NCBI RefSeq assembly: GCF_036327775.1
Contig: NZ_CP109598.1
Coordinates: 6,088,001-6,152,000 of the forward strand
DNA length: 64,000 nucleotides
Direction of reading: 5' to 3'
Source: Streptomyces sp. NBC_01498
Lineage (GTDB): Bacteria; Actinomycetota; Actinomycetes; Streptomycetales; Streptomycetaceae
Shown: positions 50,614-58,660 of the stretch, in pieces
Layout of the letters: every line of letters begins with the position of its first letter
How positions within the stretch are numbered: position 1 is the stretch's first letter
Made by a program: the position numbers and the translations under genes
Notes under the pieces: generated by a model
The model's database searches: none
What the model was told of the DNA's origin: nothing
The model's input: only the letters and a program-made list of their open reading frames with translations

Positions 50614-52104
50614 ATGAGTACCGAAGCGCGGCGCGCGGCCGTCCCGCCCCGCCCCTCCGGGCCACCGCCCCAGCCCCCTTCCGTACCTCCGCCAGGCCGG
50701 CCCGCCGGATCCGCGGGATCTGCCGGAACCGACCCGTCCGATTCCCCCGCCGACGATTCGCGAACGCGGGGCCGCGCAACGGGCGGACCGCAGGGGCCCG
50801 CCTCGAACACCGCCGGGCCCTTCCGTACGGAGCCGGGACCGCCCCAAGCCACCGGGCCGGCCGGAACACCCCCCGGCACCGCGGGCCGGGCCTCCGGCGG
50901 ACAACCCGGCATACCCCCGCGCCCCGCCGGACCGCCCCCGCAGGGACCGCCCGCACAGCGCACCCCGCCGCCCCGGACGGCCCCGCGCCCCACCGCACCC
51001 TCCGGCACCGTGCCGCCCGACCAGGACACGGCCCGCCTGCGCCGCGTCCCCCCGGCGCCGCCCGTCGCCCCGGTCCCGCCACGCCCCACCCGGCCCCCGG
51101 CCCCGCCACCGGCCGCGTTCACCACCCCGGCGACCGCCCCCGGCCCCCAACTCCCGCCACCCCCGGCCGCCTTCAAGGTCGCGCACCGCCCCTCGTGGCC
51201 CCCCGGGGAGCCGCCCGCCCGTGCCTTCACCGAAGGACCCGCCGGCGCCCCGTACCTTCCGCCGCCGTCCCACCGCCGGCCGGCCGGCCCCGCTGACCCC
51301 GGCGACCCCGGACAGGCGACCGCCGGACCGCCGCACCCCCCGTACACCCGCCGCCCCGGCACGACGGCCGCCGCGCTCGCCTGCGTGATCCTCGGCGTCG
51401 GCCTGATCGGCGGCGCCGTCACCGGCAGCTGGCTCACCGACGAGTCGTCCGCCGACCCCGCGTCGGCCGCGGGCTACGCCTCGCTCCGCGCCCTCTGGCA
51501 CAGCACCCCCGTCGACACCTTCTTCCCGCCCACCCTCACGGGCGACGCGGCGGGCCCCGGCGGCGCCGACCGGACCTGGACGAGGATCGCCGTCGCGCCC
51601 GACGGCGTCTGCGCCGGAGCCTTCGACCCGCTCCTCCTGAAGACGCTGCGCACGGTCGGCTGCGAACGGGTCCTGCGGGCGACCTACGTGGACGTCACCA
51701 ACAGCGCCGTCGTCACCGTCGGCATGGCCTTCACCAAGGCCGAACCGGCCGCCATGGAGGCGCTGGACGCCCGGTTCACCGGCGAGAAGCTCGCCGAGCG
51801 CGCCGACCTGATGCCCCGTACGTACCCGGTGACGGGCACCGTCGCCGCCTCCTTCGGAGACGGGCAGCGCGCCAGCTGGACGGTGAACGTCCTCACGGAG
51901 GCGCCCGTCGTCGTCTACGCCGTCTCCGGCTTCGCCGACGGGCGCGACGTCCGCGACCCGCAGCCGGCCGCGCGGGCCGCCGCCGACGGCGCGAGGACCA
52001 CCGTCGCCCAGGCCGGGCTCGGCCACGACGCCCAGGGCGTCGCCGAGCGGATCGGGCGGGGCCTGCGTACGACTGTCAGCACGGCAACGGAGCCGCCCGG
52101 ATGA
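50614..52104 (+). CDS. Proline-rich single-pass membrane protein coupled to mycosin
   Basis: A 496-residue protein. The first about 245 residues are a disordered Pro/Ala/Gly/Arg-rich cytoplasmic region. One membrane helix follows (T-A-A-A-L-A-C-V-I-L-G-V-G-L-I-G-G-A), then an extracytoplasmic domain of about 230 residues with two cysteines (V-C-A-G-A-F and V-G-C-E-R-V). The ATG at 50614 follows AGGGGGGCGG. Its stop overlaps the start of the mycosin gene (ATGA), implying joint work. I do not recognise a named family for the outer domain; it may be the substrate or anchor partner of the protease. Confidence 0.82.
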   Translation: MSTEARRAAVPPRPSGPPPQPPSVPPPGRPAGSAGSAGTDPSDSPADDSRTRGRATGGPQGPASNTAGPFRTEPGPPQATGPAGTPPGTAGRASGGQPGIPPRPAGPPPQGPPAQRTPPPRTAPRPTAPSGTVPPDQDTARLRRVPPAPPVAPVPPRPTRPPAPPPAAFTTPATAPGPQLPPPPAAFKVAHRPSWPPGEPPARAFTEGPAGAPYLPPPSHRRPAGPADPGDPGQATAGPPHPPYTRRPGTTAAALACVILGVGLIGGAVTGSWLTDESSADPASAAGYASLRALWHSTPVDTFFPPTLTGDAAGPGGADRTWTRIAVAPDGVCAGAFDPLLLKTLRTVGCERVLRATYVDVTNSAVVTVGMAFTKAEPAAMEALDARFTGEKLAERADLMPRTYPVTGTVAASFGDGQRASWTVNVLTEAPVVVYAVSGFADGRDVRDPQPAARAAADGARTTVAQAGLGHDAQGVAERIGRGLRTTVSTATEPPG

Positions 52105-53339
52105 CCCAGCAGCCCCCCGCACCGACCACGCCGAGGCGGACGGCACCGACGTCCCGCCGTCGCGCGCGTCGCGTCGCGGCCACCCTCGCCGCAGCCTCCT
52201 TCCTGCTCGCCGTTCCCGCCGCACCCGCCCACGCGGACGTCATCCGCGCCCAGCAGTGGGCCCTGGAGGCGATGCACACCGACGAGGCGTGGCGCACCAC
52301 CAAGGGCGACGGCATCACCGTCGCGGTCCTCGACACCGGGGTCGACGCCACCCACCCCGACCTGGCCGGACAGGTCCTGCCCGGCAAGGACCTCATCGGC
52401 TTCGGCGCCCGGAGCGGCGACCGCGCCTGGGCCCGCCACGGCACCGCCATGGCCGGCATCATCGCGGGCCACGGGCACGGACCCGGCGGCGAGGACGGCG
52501 TCCTCGGCATCGCCCCCGAGGCGAAGATCCTGCCGGTCCGCGTGATCCTCGAAGGCACCGACCCGGACCGCGCCAAGGCCCGCAAGTCACGCGGCGGTTC
52601 ACTCGCCGACGGCATCCGCTGGGCCGCCGACAACGGCGCCGACGTCATCAACCTCTCCCTCGGCGACGACAGCGAGTCCGCCCACCCCGAACCCGCCGAG
52701 GACGCCGCCGTCCAGTACGCCCTGGCCAAGGGCGCCGCCGTCGTCGCCTCGGCCGGGAACGGCGGTGAGAAGGGCGACCGCGTCTCGTACCCGGCCGCGT
52801 ACCCCGGCGTGATCGCCGTCACGGCCGTCGACCGCTACGGCACCCACGCGGCGTTCTCCACCCGCCGCTGGTACGCCACCGTGAGCGCGCCCGGCGTCGA
52901 CGTCGTCATAGCGGACCCCGACCGCCGGTACTACGAAGGCTGGGGCACCAGCGCCGCCGCCGCCTTCGTCTCCGGCGCCGTCGCCCTCCTCCGCGCGGCC
53001 CACCCCGAACTCAGTCCCGCGCAGATCAAGAAGCTGCTCACCGACACCGCGCGCGACGCCCCGGACGGCGGACGCGACGACGCCACCGGTTACGGCTTCG
53101 TCGACCCGGCGGCGGCGCTCGACGCGGCTGTCGAACCCGTCGCGGACGCCACCACGGCCGACAAGGCGACCGGCTACACCAAGCGGTACTTCGGCCGGGG
53201 ACCCCGCGACACCGCCGAGGACTCCGAACCGGCCGGCTGGCTCGCCCCGCTCGCGGGCGGCCTCGGCGCGGTACTGCTGGCCGCGGCGGTGGTGCTCTGG
53301 CGCGGCGGACCGGTCAGCGCACGCCGCCCCCGGTACTGA
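52101..53339 (+). CDS. Type VII secretion-associated serine protease, mycosin-like (S8)
   Basis: A 412-residue subtilisin-family protease. A basic N-terminus and signal peptide end near A-P-A-H-A-D. The catalytic triad is Asp78 (V-A-V-L-D-T-G), His113 (A-R-H-G-T-A-M-A-G) and Ser284 (G-T-S-A-A-A-A-F). A C-terminal membrane helix (W-L-A-P-L-A-G-G-L-G-A-V-L-L) is followed by a short basic tail, as in MycP. No ESX/type VII core genes are in the window, so it is an orphan. Its 3' end overlaps the convergent serine hydrolase gene by 26 nt. Confidence 0.93.
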   Translation: MTQQPPAPTTPRRTAPTSRRRARRVAATLAAASFLLAVPAAPAHADVIRAQQWALEAMHTDEAWRTTKGDGITVAVLDTGVDATHPDLAGQVLPGKDLIGFGARSGDRAWARHGTAMAGIIAGHGHGPGGEDGVLGIAPEAKILPVRVILEGTDPDRAKARKSRGGSLADGIRWAADNGADVINLSLGDDSESAHPEPAEDAAVQYALAKGAAVVASAGNGGEKGDRVSYPAAYPGVIAVTAVDRYGTHAAFSTRRWYATVSAPGVDVVIADPDRRYYEGWGTSAAAAFVSGAVALLRAAHPELSPAQIKKLLTDTARDAPDGGRDDATGYGFVDPAAALDAAVEPVADATTADKATGYTKRYFGRGPRDTAEDSEPAGWLAPLAGGLGAVLLAAAVVLWRGGPVSARRPRY

Positions 53340-54066
53340 GGGCGGCCCGCGCCACCGCCTCGACCAGCGCGACCCCCGCCTCCTTCGTGGTGTGCCCGCC
53401 CGACAGCACGGCCACCAGGACGGGACGGCCCCCCGCGACGACCCGGCCGACCGAGTTGACGACCCAAAGCCCCGTGGCGCTCAACGGCATCCAGCCGTTC
53501 TTGACGGCCGCCGCGCGCCCCGGGGAGCCGGGCACCGCCGCGCGCCCCACAGGCGCGTCCCCCGCCGCCGGGACGCCCCACGCCTGGTCCGCCACGACAT
53601 GCGCCATCAGATCCGCCACGAAGGCGCGGGAACGCCCACCCAGCGGCGACGGCCCGTCGCCGAACACGGCGTCCAGCAGCGCCACCTGATCCGTCGCGGT
53701 GGTACGGGACAGCCCCCAGGCCCGCGCCGCCGTTGACCCCCGCAGTCCCAGCCGCCGGTGCGCCGCGTCCAGCCCGCCGGCCCCGCCGATCACCTGCCAC
53801 AGCTCGGTCGCGGCGTCGTTGTCGCTGCGCTCGATCATCGCCGCCGCCCGCGCGTGCTCCCGGGGGGACGGCTCCCGGCCGGTGTCCTGGCAGCGCAGCA
53901 GCAGCGCGGCGAGGATGCCGACCTTCACGACGCTGGCCGAGGGATGGGTGGGCACCGGCGCGTGCCGGTACGCCGCGGTGGCCCCGGTGGCCGGGTCCCG
54001 GACGGCGACGTCGTACGTGACGCCCTCGCCGGCCGTCCCGACGAGCGGTTCGTTTCCGTCGCGCAT
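53314..54066 (-). CDS. Serine hydrolase of the class A beta-lactamase-like fold
   Basis: A 250-residue protein. S-V-V-K (Ser45-Lys48) is the nucleophile motif, S-D-N (81-83) the second motif, and K-N-G-W stands in for K-T-G. There is no signal peptide, so it is not an ordinary secreted beta-lactamase; a cytoplasmic hydrolase is more likely. The ATG at 54066 lacks a strong ribosome site. It is convergent with the mycosin gene, overlapping 26 nt. Confidence 0.85.
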   Translation of the reverse strand: MRDGNEPLVGTAGEGVTYDVAVRDPATGATAAYRHAPVPTHPSASVVKVGILAALLLRCQDTGREPSPREHARAAAMIERSDNDAATELWQVIGGAGGLDAAHRRLGLRGSTAARAWGLSRTTATDQVALLDAVFGDGPSPLGGRSRAFVADLMAHVVADQAWGVPAAGDAPVGRAAVPGSPGRAAAVKNGWMPLSATGLWVVNSVGRVVAGGRPVLVAVLSGGHTTKEAGVALVEAVARAALSTGGGVR

Positions 54067-54130
54067 GCGCTCCCCCTCCGTCCGTCCCCGCCGATTCTGC
54101 CCCCCGCCCTCCTTCTGAGGAGTACGGCTC

Positions 54131-54136
54131 TAGGCT
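54131..54136 (+). promoter_or_regulatory. -10 box for the leaderless sseB-like gene
   Basis: TAGGCT ends exactly 6 nt before the GTG start at 54143, with no Shine-Dalgarno. Confidence 0.6.
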
Positions 54137-54142
54137 CGACCC

Positions 54143-54889
54143 GTGGCACTCAAGAACATTCCCGATTCCGGCTTCTCCGCCGACGACGGCAGCGCCGACC
54201 CCGTCCTCACGGAGGCCCTCGCCGCCTGGTCCGCCGACCGCGCCGCCGAGCCGCGCGTCCTGGCCGCTCTCCGGGACGCCCGGCTGCTCGTCCCCGTCGT
54301 CGCCGTTCTCGGCGAGACCGAGGAGGACGAGCGGGGACTGCGGCGCGAGAAGAACAGCGACATGGCCGTTCCCACGCTCCGGGCCGGCGGCCGGCGCGCC
54401 CTGCCCGCCTTCACCTCGACCGCCTCGCTTGCCCGGTGGGACCCCGGCGCGCGCCCCGTCGCCGTACCCCTGCGCCAGGCGCTGAGCGCGGCGGCGCACG
54501 AGAAGGCCGACACCGTGGTCATCGACCTGGCGGGTCCGGTGCCGTACGAACTGGCCGGTCCGGCCCTGTACGCGCTCGCCGAGGGCCGCACCGGCACCGA
54601 CCCGCTGGACGACCCGGCCGTCGTCGCGGCCGTGCGGGCGGTGGCCGCCGCCGAGCCCTCCGTACGGAGGGCGCACCTCGGTCCGGGGGAGGCCGACGGC
54701 ACACTCGCCCTGGTCCTGCTCCCGGACGCCGCCCCGGCGGACGCGGTCCGCCGTGTCGCCTCCGCGCTGGCGGCGGACGACGTGCTGAGGGCCCGCCTGG
54801 TGCGCGGCCTGGACCTGGCACTGCTGCCGGCCGGTGCCGCGCCTCCGGGCGAGCCCCTGTTCGTACGGGACGGGCCGGCTCAGCCGTAG
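54143..54889 (+). CDS. SseB-family protein
   Basis: A 248-residue protein resembling the SseB (enhanced serine sensitivity) N-terminal domain: R-L-L-V-P-V-V-A-V-L near residue 50, then A-V-P-T-L-R and L-P-A-F-T-S-T-A-S-L-A-R-W. Function in actinobacteria is unknown; some relatives occur near type VII genes, and here the orphan mycosin lies two genes upstream. It is leaderless. Its 3' end overlaps the convergent DUF1844 gene by 10 nt. Confidence 0.88.
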   Translation: MALKNIPDSGFSADDGSADPVLTEALAAWSADRAAEPRVLAALRDARLLVPVVAVLGETEEDERGLRREKNSDMAVPTLRAGGRRALPAFTSTASLARWDPGARPVAVPLRQALSAAAHEKADTVVIDLAGPVPYELAGPALYALAEGRTGTDPLDDPAVVAAVRAVAAAEPSVRRAHLGPGEADGTLALVLLPDAAPADAVRRVASALAADDVLRARLVRGLDLALLPAGAAPPGEPLFVRDGPAQP

Positions 54890-55251
54890 ACGGGACCCGT
54901 GTACTTCTCGCCGGGGCCCTGACCGGCCCCGTCGGGGACCAGGGACGCCTCGCGGAAGGCCAGCTGGAGCGACTTCAGCCCGTCGCGCAGCGGCGCCGCG
55001 TGGAAGGAGCTGATCTCGGTCGTGCTCGCGTCCAGCAGCCCGGCCAGCGCGTGCACCAGCTTCCGGGCCTCGTCCAGGTCCTTGTGCGCGTCACCGTCCT
55101 CCGTGAGCCCGAGCTTCACCGCCGCCGCGCTCATCAGATTGACGGCGACCGTCACGATCACCTCGACGGCGGGGACCTCCGCGATGTCGCGGGTCATCGC
55201 GTCGAAGTCGGGGGAAACAGGGGAGTCGGAAGAAGAGGGCGTGTCGCTCAT
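54880..55251 (-). CDS. DUF1844 protein
   Basis: A 123-residue small protein. The conserved core is V-E-V-I-V-T-V-A-V-N-L-M-S-A-A-A-V-K-L-G-L followed by A-R-K-L-V-H-A-L-A-G-L-L, the DUF1844 pattern. It is predicted helical, without a signal peptide. Its position next to infC is, to my knowledge, common in actinobacteria. The ATG at 55251 is preceded at 7 nt by TATCGT, suggesting a leaderless mRNA. Function unknown. Confidence 0.88.
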   Translation of the reverse strand: MSDTPSSSDSPVSPDFDAMTRDIAEVPAVEVIVTVAVNLMSAAAVKLGLTEDGDAHKDLDEARKLVHALAGLLDASTTEISSFHAAPLRDGLKSLQLAFREASLVPDGAGQGPGEKYTGPVYG

Positions 55252-55258
55252 GCCGCCC

Positions 55259-55264
55259 ACGATA
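55259..55264 (-). promoter_or_regulatory. -10 box for the DUF1844 gene
   Basis: TATCGT on the minus strand ends 7 nt before the ATG, and no Shine-Dalgarno is visible. Confidence 0.45.
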
Positions 55265-55402
55265 GGCCCCACCACGGGGTGCCTCCGCCCCCGGTCACCG
55301 GCCTCCGGCACCAGGGGCGGAAGCGTGGCCGTGCCGTACGGAACGGCCACCCGGCCACAAGCTGCGGAAGACCCGCGGGCGTTCTACGGAAGAGGAGCGA
55401 GG

Positions 55403-55594
55403 ATGCCCGGTGAGACAGGTCTCCCGTGGCTCGCCGAACAGTGCGGGGAGCCGGCCGACCCGCGTCCGGCGGAGCTCGACCTCCTGGTGGAGCGGGGGCC
55501 GGTCTCCGCCATGGTCCTGATCGCGGAGCGGTCGGTGACGGACCTGGCCACGTACCCGGCCCGGACCCGTGGGTTAGCACCTGCCTCCACCTGA
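55403..55594 (+). CDS. Short hypothetical ORF upstream of infC
   Basis: A 63-residue open frame from an ATG with AGAGGAG upstream, ending just before the infC promoter region. It reads M-P-G-E-T-G-L-P-W-L-A-E-Q-C-G-E and shows no recognisable domain. The good ribosome site is the main support. It could be a gene remnant. Confidence 0.35.
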   Translation: MPGETGLPWLAEQCGEPADPRPAELDLLVERGPVSAMVLIAERSVTDLATYPARTRGLAPAST

Positions 55595-55898
55595 TGCTAA
55601 CCTTGTGTTACGACCGGTCGGACACGTGTGTGACCGACCCACAAGTGGAGGCTCCGTTCTCCCACCTGGCTGCCCCTCGGGGCGGCGGGTCACCGGTCAG
55701 GCGGCGGCCATCGTTCCGTACGGACGATGGAGTCGCCCGATGCGCCCCGCGGTTCGACGCGGCGGTGTTCCGGTATTCATGGAGCTCCCGCCTGTGTCCT
55801 GTCGGGGCATTTTTCGTTTCTCCCCGCGGTTGGTCTGACGAAACAGACGTTACGCGGCTGTCTGCCAGGCGGCCGTGTGGTGCTACCGAGGAGGATCC
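55572..55898 (+). promoter_or_regulatory. infC operon promoter and long structured leader
   Basis: GGTTAGCA (55572-55579) and TGCTAACC (55595-55602) form an inverted repeat. Within it TTAGCA (55574-55579) and TAACCT (55598-55603), 18 nt apart, read as a -35/-10 pair. The leader to the infC start is then nearly 290 nt and includes the near-perfect palindrome 55708-55730. A long leader before infC-rpmI-rplT is where L20 or IF3 feedback acts in other bacteria; no specific L20 site was identified here. No gene is seen in 55595-55898. Confidence 0.5.
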
Positions 55899-56576
55899 AT
55901 CAGCGCTGAGCCCCGCATTAACGACCGGATTCGTGTTCCCGAGGTCCGCCTTGTCGGCCCCAGCGGCGAGCAGGTCGGCATCGTGCCGCTTGCGAAGGCC
56001 CTGGAGCTGGCGCAGGAGTACGACCTGGACCTGGTCGAGGTCGCGGCGACCGCCCGTCCGCCCGTGTGCAAGCTCATGGATTACGGGAAGTTCAAGTACG
56101 AATCGGCCATGAAGGCCCGTGAGGCGCGCAAGAACCAGGCGCACACGGTCATCAAGGAGATGAAGCTCCGGCCGAAGATCGACCCCCATGACTACGACAC
56201 CAAAAAGGGTCACGTCGTCCGGTTCCTCAAGCAGGGCGACAAGGTCAAGATCACGATCATGTTCCGCGGTCGTGAGCAGTCCCGCCCCGAACTGGGCTTC
56301 CGACTGCTCCAGCGGCTCGCTTCGGACGTCGAGGAGCTCGGCTTCATCGAGTCGAACCCGAAGCAGGACGGCCGGAACATGATCATGGTTCTGGGCCCGC
56401 ACAAGAAGAAGACCGAAGCCATGGCCGAGGCCCGCGAAGCCCAGGCCGCCCGCAAGGCGGAGCGCCAGAGCCACGCGTCCGACGACCATGTCGACGAGTC
56501 TCCGGACGCCGTGCAGGCTCGGGCCAAAGCCGAGGCAGACGCCGAGGCCCCGGCCGAAACGTCCTCCGACGCGTGA
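55899..56576 (+). CDS. infC: Translation initiation factor IF-3, with ATC start
   Basis: A 225-residue IF-3 if started at the ATC at 55899 ([12 protein letters not shown]). GAGGAGG at 55888-55894 lies 4 nt upstream of this ATC. The only canonical in-frame start, GTG 55875, lies upstream of that ribosome site and would put it inside the gene. IF-3 genes classically use AUU or other rare starts for autoregulation. The N-domain, linker (M-D-Y-G-K-F-K-Y-E) and C-domain (K-M-K-type L-R-P-K-I and G-R-E) are complete. A C-terminal acidic tail of about 45 residues is typical of actinobacteria. rpmI and rplT follow. Confidence 0.95.
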   Translation: MSAEPRINDRIRVPEVRLVGPSGEQVGIVPLAKALELAQEYDLDLVEVAATARPPVCKLMDYGKFKYESAMKAREARKNQAHTVIKEMKLRPKIDPHDYDTKKGHVVRFLKQGDKVKITIMFRGREQSRPELGFRLLQRLASDVEELGFIESNPKQDGRNMIMVLGPHKKKTEAMAEAREAQAARKAERQSHASDDHVDESPDAVQARAKAEADAEAPAETSSDA

Positions 56577-56696
56577 TCCACGGGGCCGCCCGCCAGGCGC
56601 CCCCGGGTTCCGCCCGGAATATCCAGACAGAGAACTGACGCTCCCGGCAGCCGGTCCGTCCGGTGGGAGCGCCACTGACGAGGAGAGAACGGCGCC

Positions 56697-56891
56697 ATGC
56701 CGAAGAACAAGTCGCACAGCGGTGCCAGCAAGCGCTTCAAGCTCACCGGCTCCGGCAAGGTGATGCGCGAGCGCGCCGGCAAGCGCCACCTGCTCGAGCA
56801 CAAGTCGTCGCGAGTGACCCGACGCCTGACCGGCACCGTGGAGCTGGCCCCGGGCGACGCCAAGAAGATCAAGAAGCTTCTCGGCAAGTGA
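56697..56891 (+). CDS. rpmI: 50S ribosomal protein L35
   Basis: A 64-residue basic protein, [14 protein letters not shown] at the start and K-K-I-K-K-L-L-G-K at the end, full length for L35. GAGGAGA lies upstream of the ATG. It is the second gene of the infC operon, 120 nt after infC and 118 nt before rplT. Confidence 0.98.
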   Translation: MPKNKSHSGASKRFKLTGSGKVMRERAGKRHLLEHKSSRVTRRLTGTVELAPGDAKKIKKLLGK

Positions 56892-57009
56892 CGTCGCGGC
56901 CCCCGGTGACGGGGGCGCGCGACGCCAGGACCGGGATCCATCCGTTTCCGGGCCGGGTGAGCGGCGAGTGAATTCCGCCGAACCCAGCCCCGCTACAAGG
57001 AGTTAACAA

Positions 57010-57396
57010 GTGGCACGCGTCAAGAGGGCAGTCAACGCCCACAAGAAGCGCCGGGCGATCCTCGAGCAGGCCAAGGGCTACCGCGGCCAGCGTTCGCGCC
57101 TGTACCGCAAGGCCAAGGAGCAGGTCACCCACTCCCTGGTCTACAACTACAACGACCGCAAGAAGCGCAAGGGCGACTTCCGCCGGCTCTGGATCCAGCG
57201 GATCAACGCCGCCGCGCGCCAGAACGGCATGACGTACAACCGCCTCATCCAGGGTCTCAACGCCGCCAACGTCGAGGTGGACCGCAAGATCCTGGCCGAG
57301 CTCGCGGTCAACGACGCCCCCGCCTTCGCCGCGCTGGTCGAGGTCGCGCAGAAGGCGCTGCCGAGCGACGTCAACGCCCCCAGGGCCGCCGCCTGA
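57010..57396 (+). CDS. rplT: 50S ribosomal protein L20
   Basis: A 128-residue rRNA-binding protein. [14 protein letters not shown] begins the long basic N-terminal extension, and the C-terminal globular domain contains the R-L-I-Q-G-L region. The GTG at 57010 follows AAGGAG by about 8 nt. It is the last gene of the infC operon and a possible repressor of it by binding the leader. Confidence 0.98.
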   Translation: MARVKRAVNAHKKRRAILEQAKGYRGQRSRLYRKAKEQVTHSLVYNYNDRKKRKGDFRRLWIQRINAAARQNGMTYNRLIQGLNAANVEVDRKILAELAVNDAPAFAALVEVAQKALPSDVNAPRAAA

Positions 57397-57435
57397 GCCG
57401 TCGCCCGATCGCGGCACGGATCGCAGCACGTCCCG

Positions 57436-57468
57436 CCGGACCCGCAGGCAGCCCGCCTGCGGGTCCGG
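57436..57468 (+). terminator. Terminator of infC-rpmI-rplT
   Basis: A perfect 14-bp stem (57436-57449 with 57455-57468) with a 5-nt loop lies 40 nt after rplT. Confidence 0.85.
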
Positions 57469-57726
57469 CGCGTTCCACGCACGGCCACGGGCATTCGTAC
57501 GCCGCGCCCGCGTCCGCGCACGCCACGCGCCCCTCGCCGGCCGTCCCGGTCGGGCGCGTCCCGCGGCCGTAACACCGCCCGCGTGCGCCACGCGCGCGCG
57601 TATGTCCGCACGGGACGCACCGGACGCTCGGGACGCACCGGACGCGCGGTCCGCACAGGCACGCGCGTAGGTCCGCACCGGACGACACGAGAAGCGCACG
57701 AGAACCACAGAAGCGAGCCGCCGCCC
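57469..57726. other. Low-complexity gene-free stretch before the TrmH-family gene
   Basis: Short reiterations of GACGCACCGGACG and CGCACGGG-like words dominate about 57600-57680. No -10 box close to the next gene, no ribosome site and no credible short gene was found. Simple-sequence slippage is the likely origin. Confidence 0.5.
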
Positions 57727-58560
57727 ATGGGCACCCCCGAGCTGATCTCCCCGCGTTCCCCGCGCGTCACCGCCGCCCGGCGGCTCGCCCGACGGGCCTT
57801 CCGGGGCAAGGAACGCCGCTTCGTCGCGGAGGGCCCCCAGGCCGTGCGCGAGGCCGTCGGCCACCGGGGCGACGACGGCGTCCCCACCCTGACCGAGCTG
57901 TTCACGACGGTCGAGGCCGCCGAACGGTACGCGGACATCGTCGCCGCCGCCCGCGCCGCCGGGGCGCGCGTGCACCACGCGGACGCCGCCGTGCTCGCCG
58001 ACGTCTCCCAGACCGTCACCCCGCAGGGCCTCCTCGGTATCTGCCGCTTCCTCGACGTGCCGTTCGGGACGGTGCTGCGGGCGCGGCCCCGGCTGGTCGC
58101 CGTCCTCGCGCACGTACGCGACCCCGGCAACGCCGGTACCGTCCTGCGCTGCGCCGACGCGGCGGGCGCGGACGCCGTCGTCCTCACCGACGCGTCCGTG
58201 GACCTCTACAACCCCAAGTCGGTCCGGGCGTCGGCCGGTTCGCTGTTCCATCTGCCGGTCGTCGTGGGTGTCCCCGTCGAGGAGGCCGTGGCGGGCCTGC
58301 GGGACGCGGGCGTCCGGCTGCTGGCCGCCGACGGGGCGGGCGACGACGACCTGGACGACGAGCTGGACGCGGGCACCATGGGCGGCCCGACCGGCTGGAT
58401 CTTCGGGAACGAGGCGTGGGGGCTGCCCGCCGGGACACGGGCGCTGGCGGACGCCGTCGTACGCGTCCCGATCCACGGCCGGGCCGAGAGTCTGAACCTG
58501 GCGACCGCCGCGGCCGTATGTCTCTACGCCTCGGCCAGGGCGCAGCGCGTCCGCACATGA
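57727..58560 (+). CDS. TrmH/SpoU-family RNA 2'-O-methyltransferase
   Basis: A 277-residue SPOUT-class enzyme. The N-terminal part has the substrate-binding L7Ae-like region (R-R-F-V-A-E-G-P-Q-A-V-R-E). The knot motifs are H-V-R-D-P-G-N-A-G-T-V-L-R (motif 1), I-F-G-N-E-A-W-G-L (motif 2) and I-P/V-P-I-H-G-R-A-E-S-L-N-L (motif 3). It methylates a ribose in rRNA or tRNA; the exact site is not clear. The ATG at 57727 has only a weak ribosome site. Upstream in-frame codons fall in a repetitive stretch and were not used. Confidence 0.93.
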   Translation: MGTPELISPRSPRVTAARRLARRAFRGKERRFVAEGPQAVREAVGHRGDDGVPTLTELFTTVEAAERYADIVAAARAAGARVHHADAAVLADVSQTVTPQGLLGICRFLDVPFGTVLRARPRLVAVLAHVRDPGNAGTVLRCADAAGADAVVLTDASVDLYNPKSVRASAGSLFHLPVVVGVPVEEAVAGLRDAGVRLLAADGAGDDDLDDELDAGTMGGPTGWIFGNEAWGLPAGTRALADAVVRVPIHGRAESLNLATAAAVCLYASARAQRVRT

Positions 58561-58660
58561 GCTGAGGGGGTCCGCGCGGTCACCTTGAGCGATGAGAGCG
58601 AGTAGGGTGACCGGAAACTCGGGGGCCCACTGTGCTCTTCGGAAGAGGTGGGATGCGGGC

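Noticed and set aside
50430..51437. Extension of the PLP-enzyme gene by 336 codons upstream
   Set aside because: The extension is antisense to the proline-rich membrane protein gene and is Gly/Arg/Pro-rich without a start signal.
55574..55600. CIRCE-like heat-shock operator (TTAGCAC ... TGCTAA) before infC
   Set aside because: The arms resemble half a CIRCE element, but the spacer is too long and the second arm lacks GAGTGC; a promoter within an inverted repeat is a better reading.
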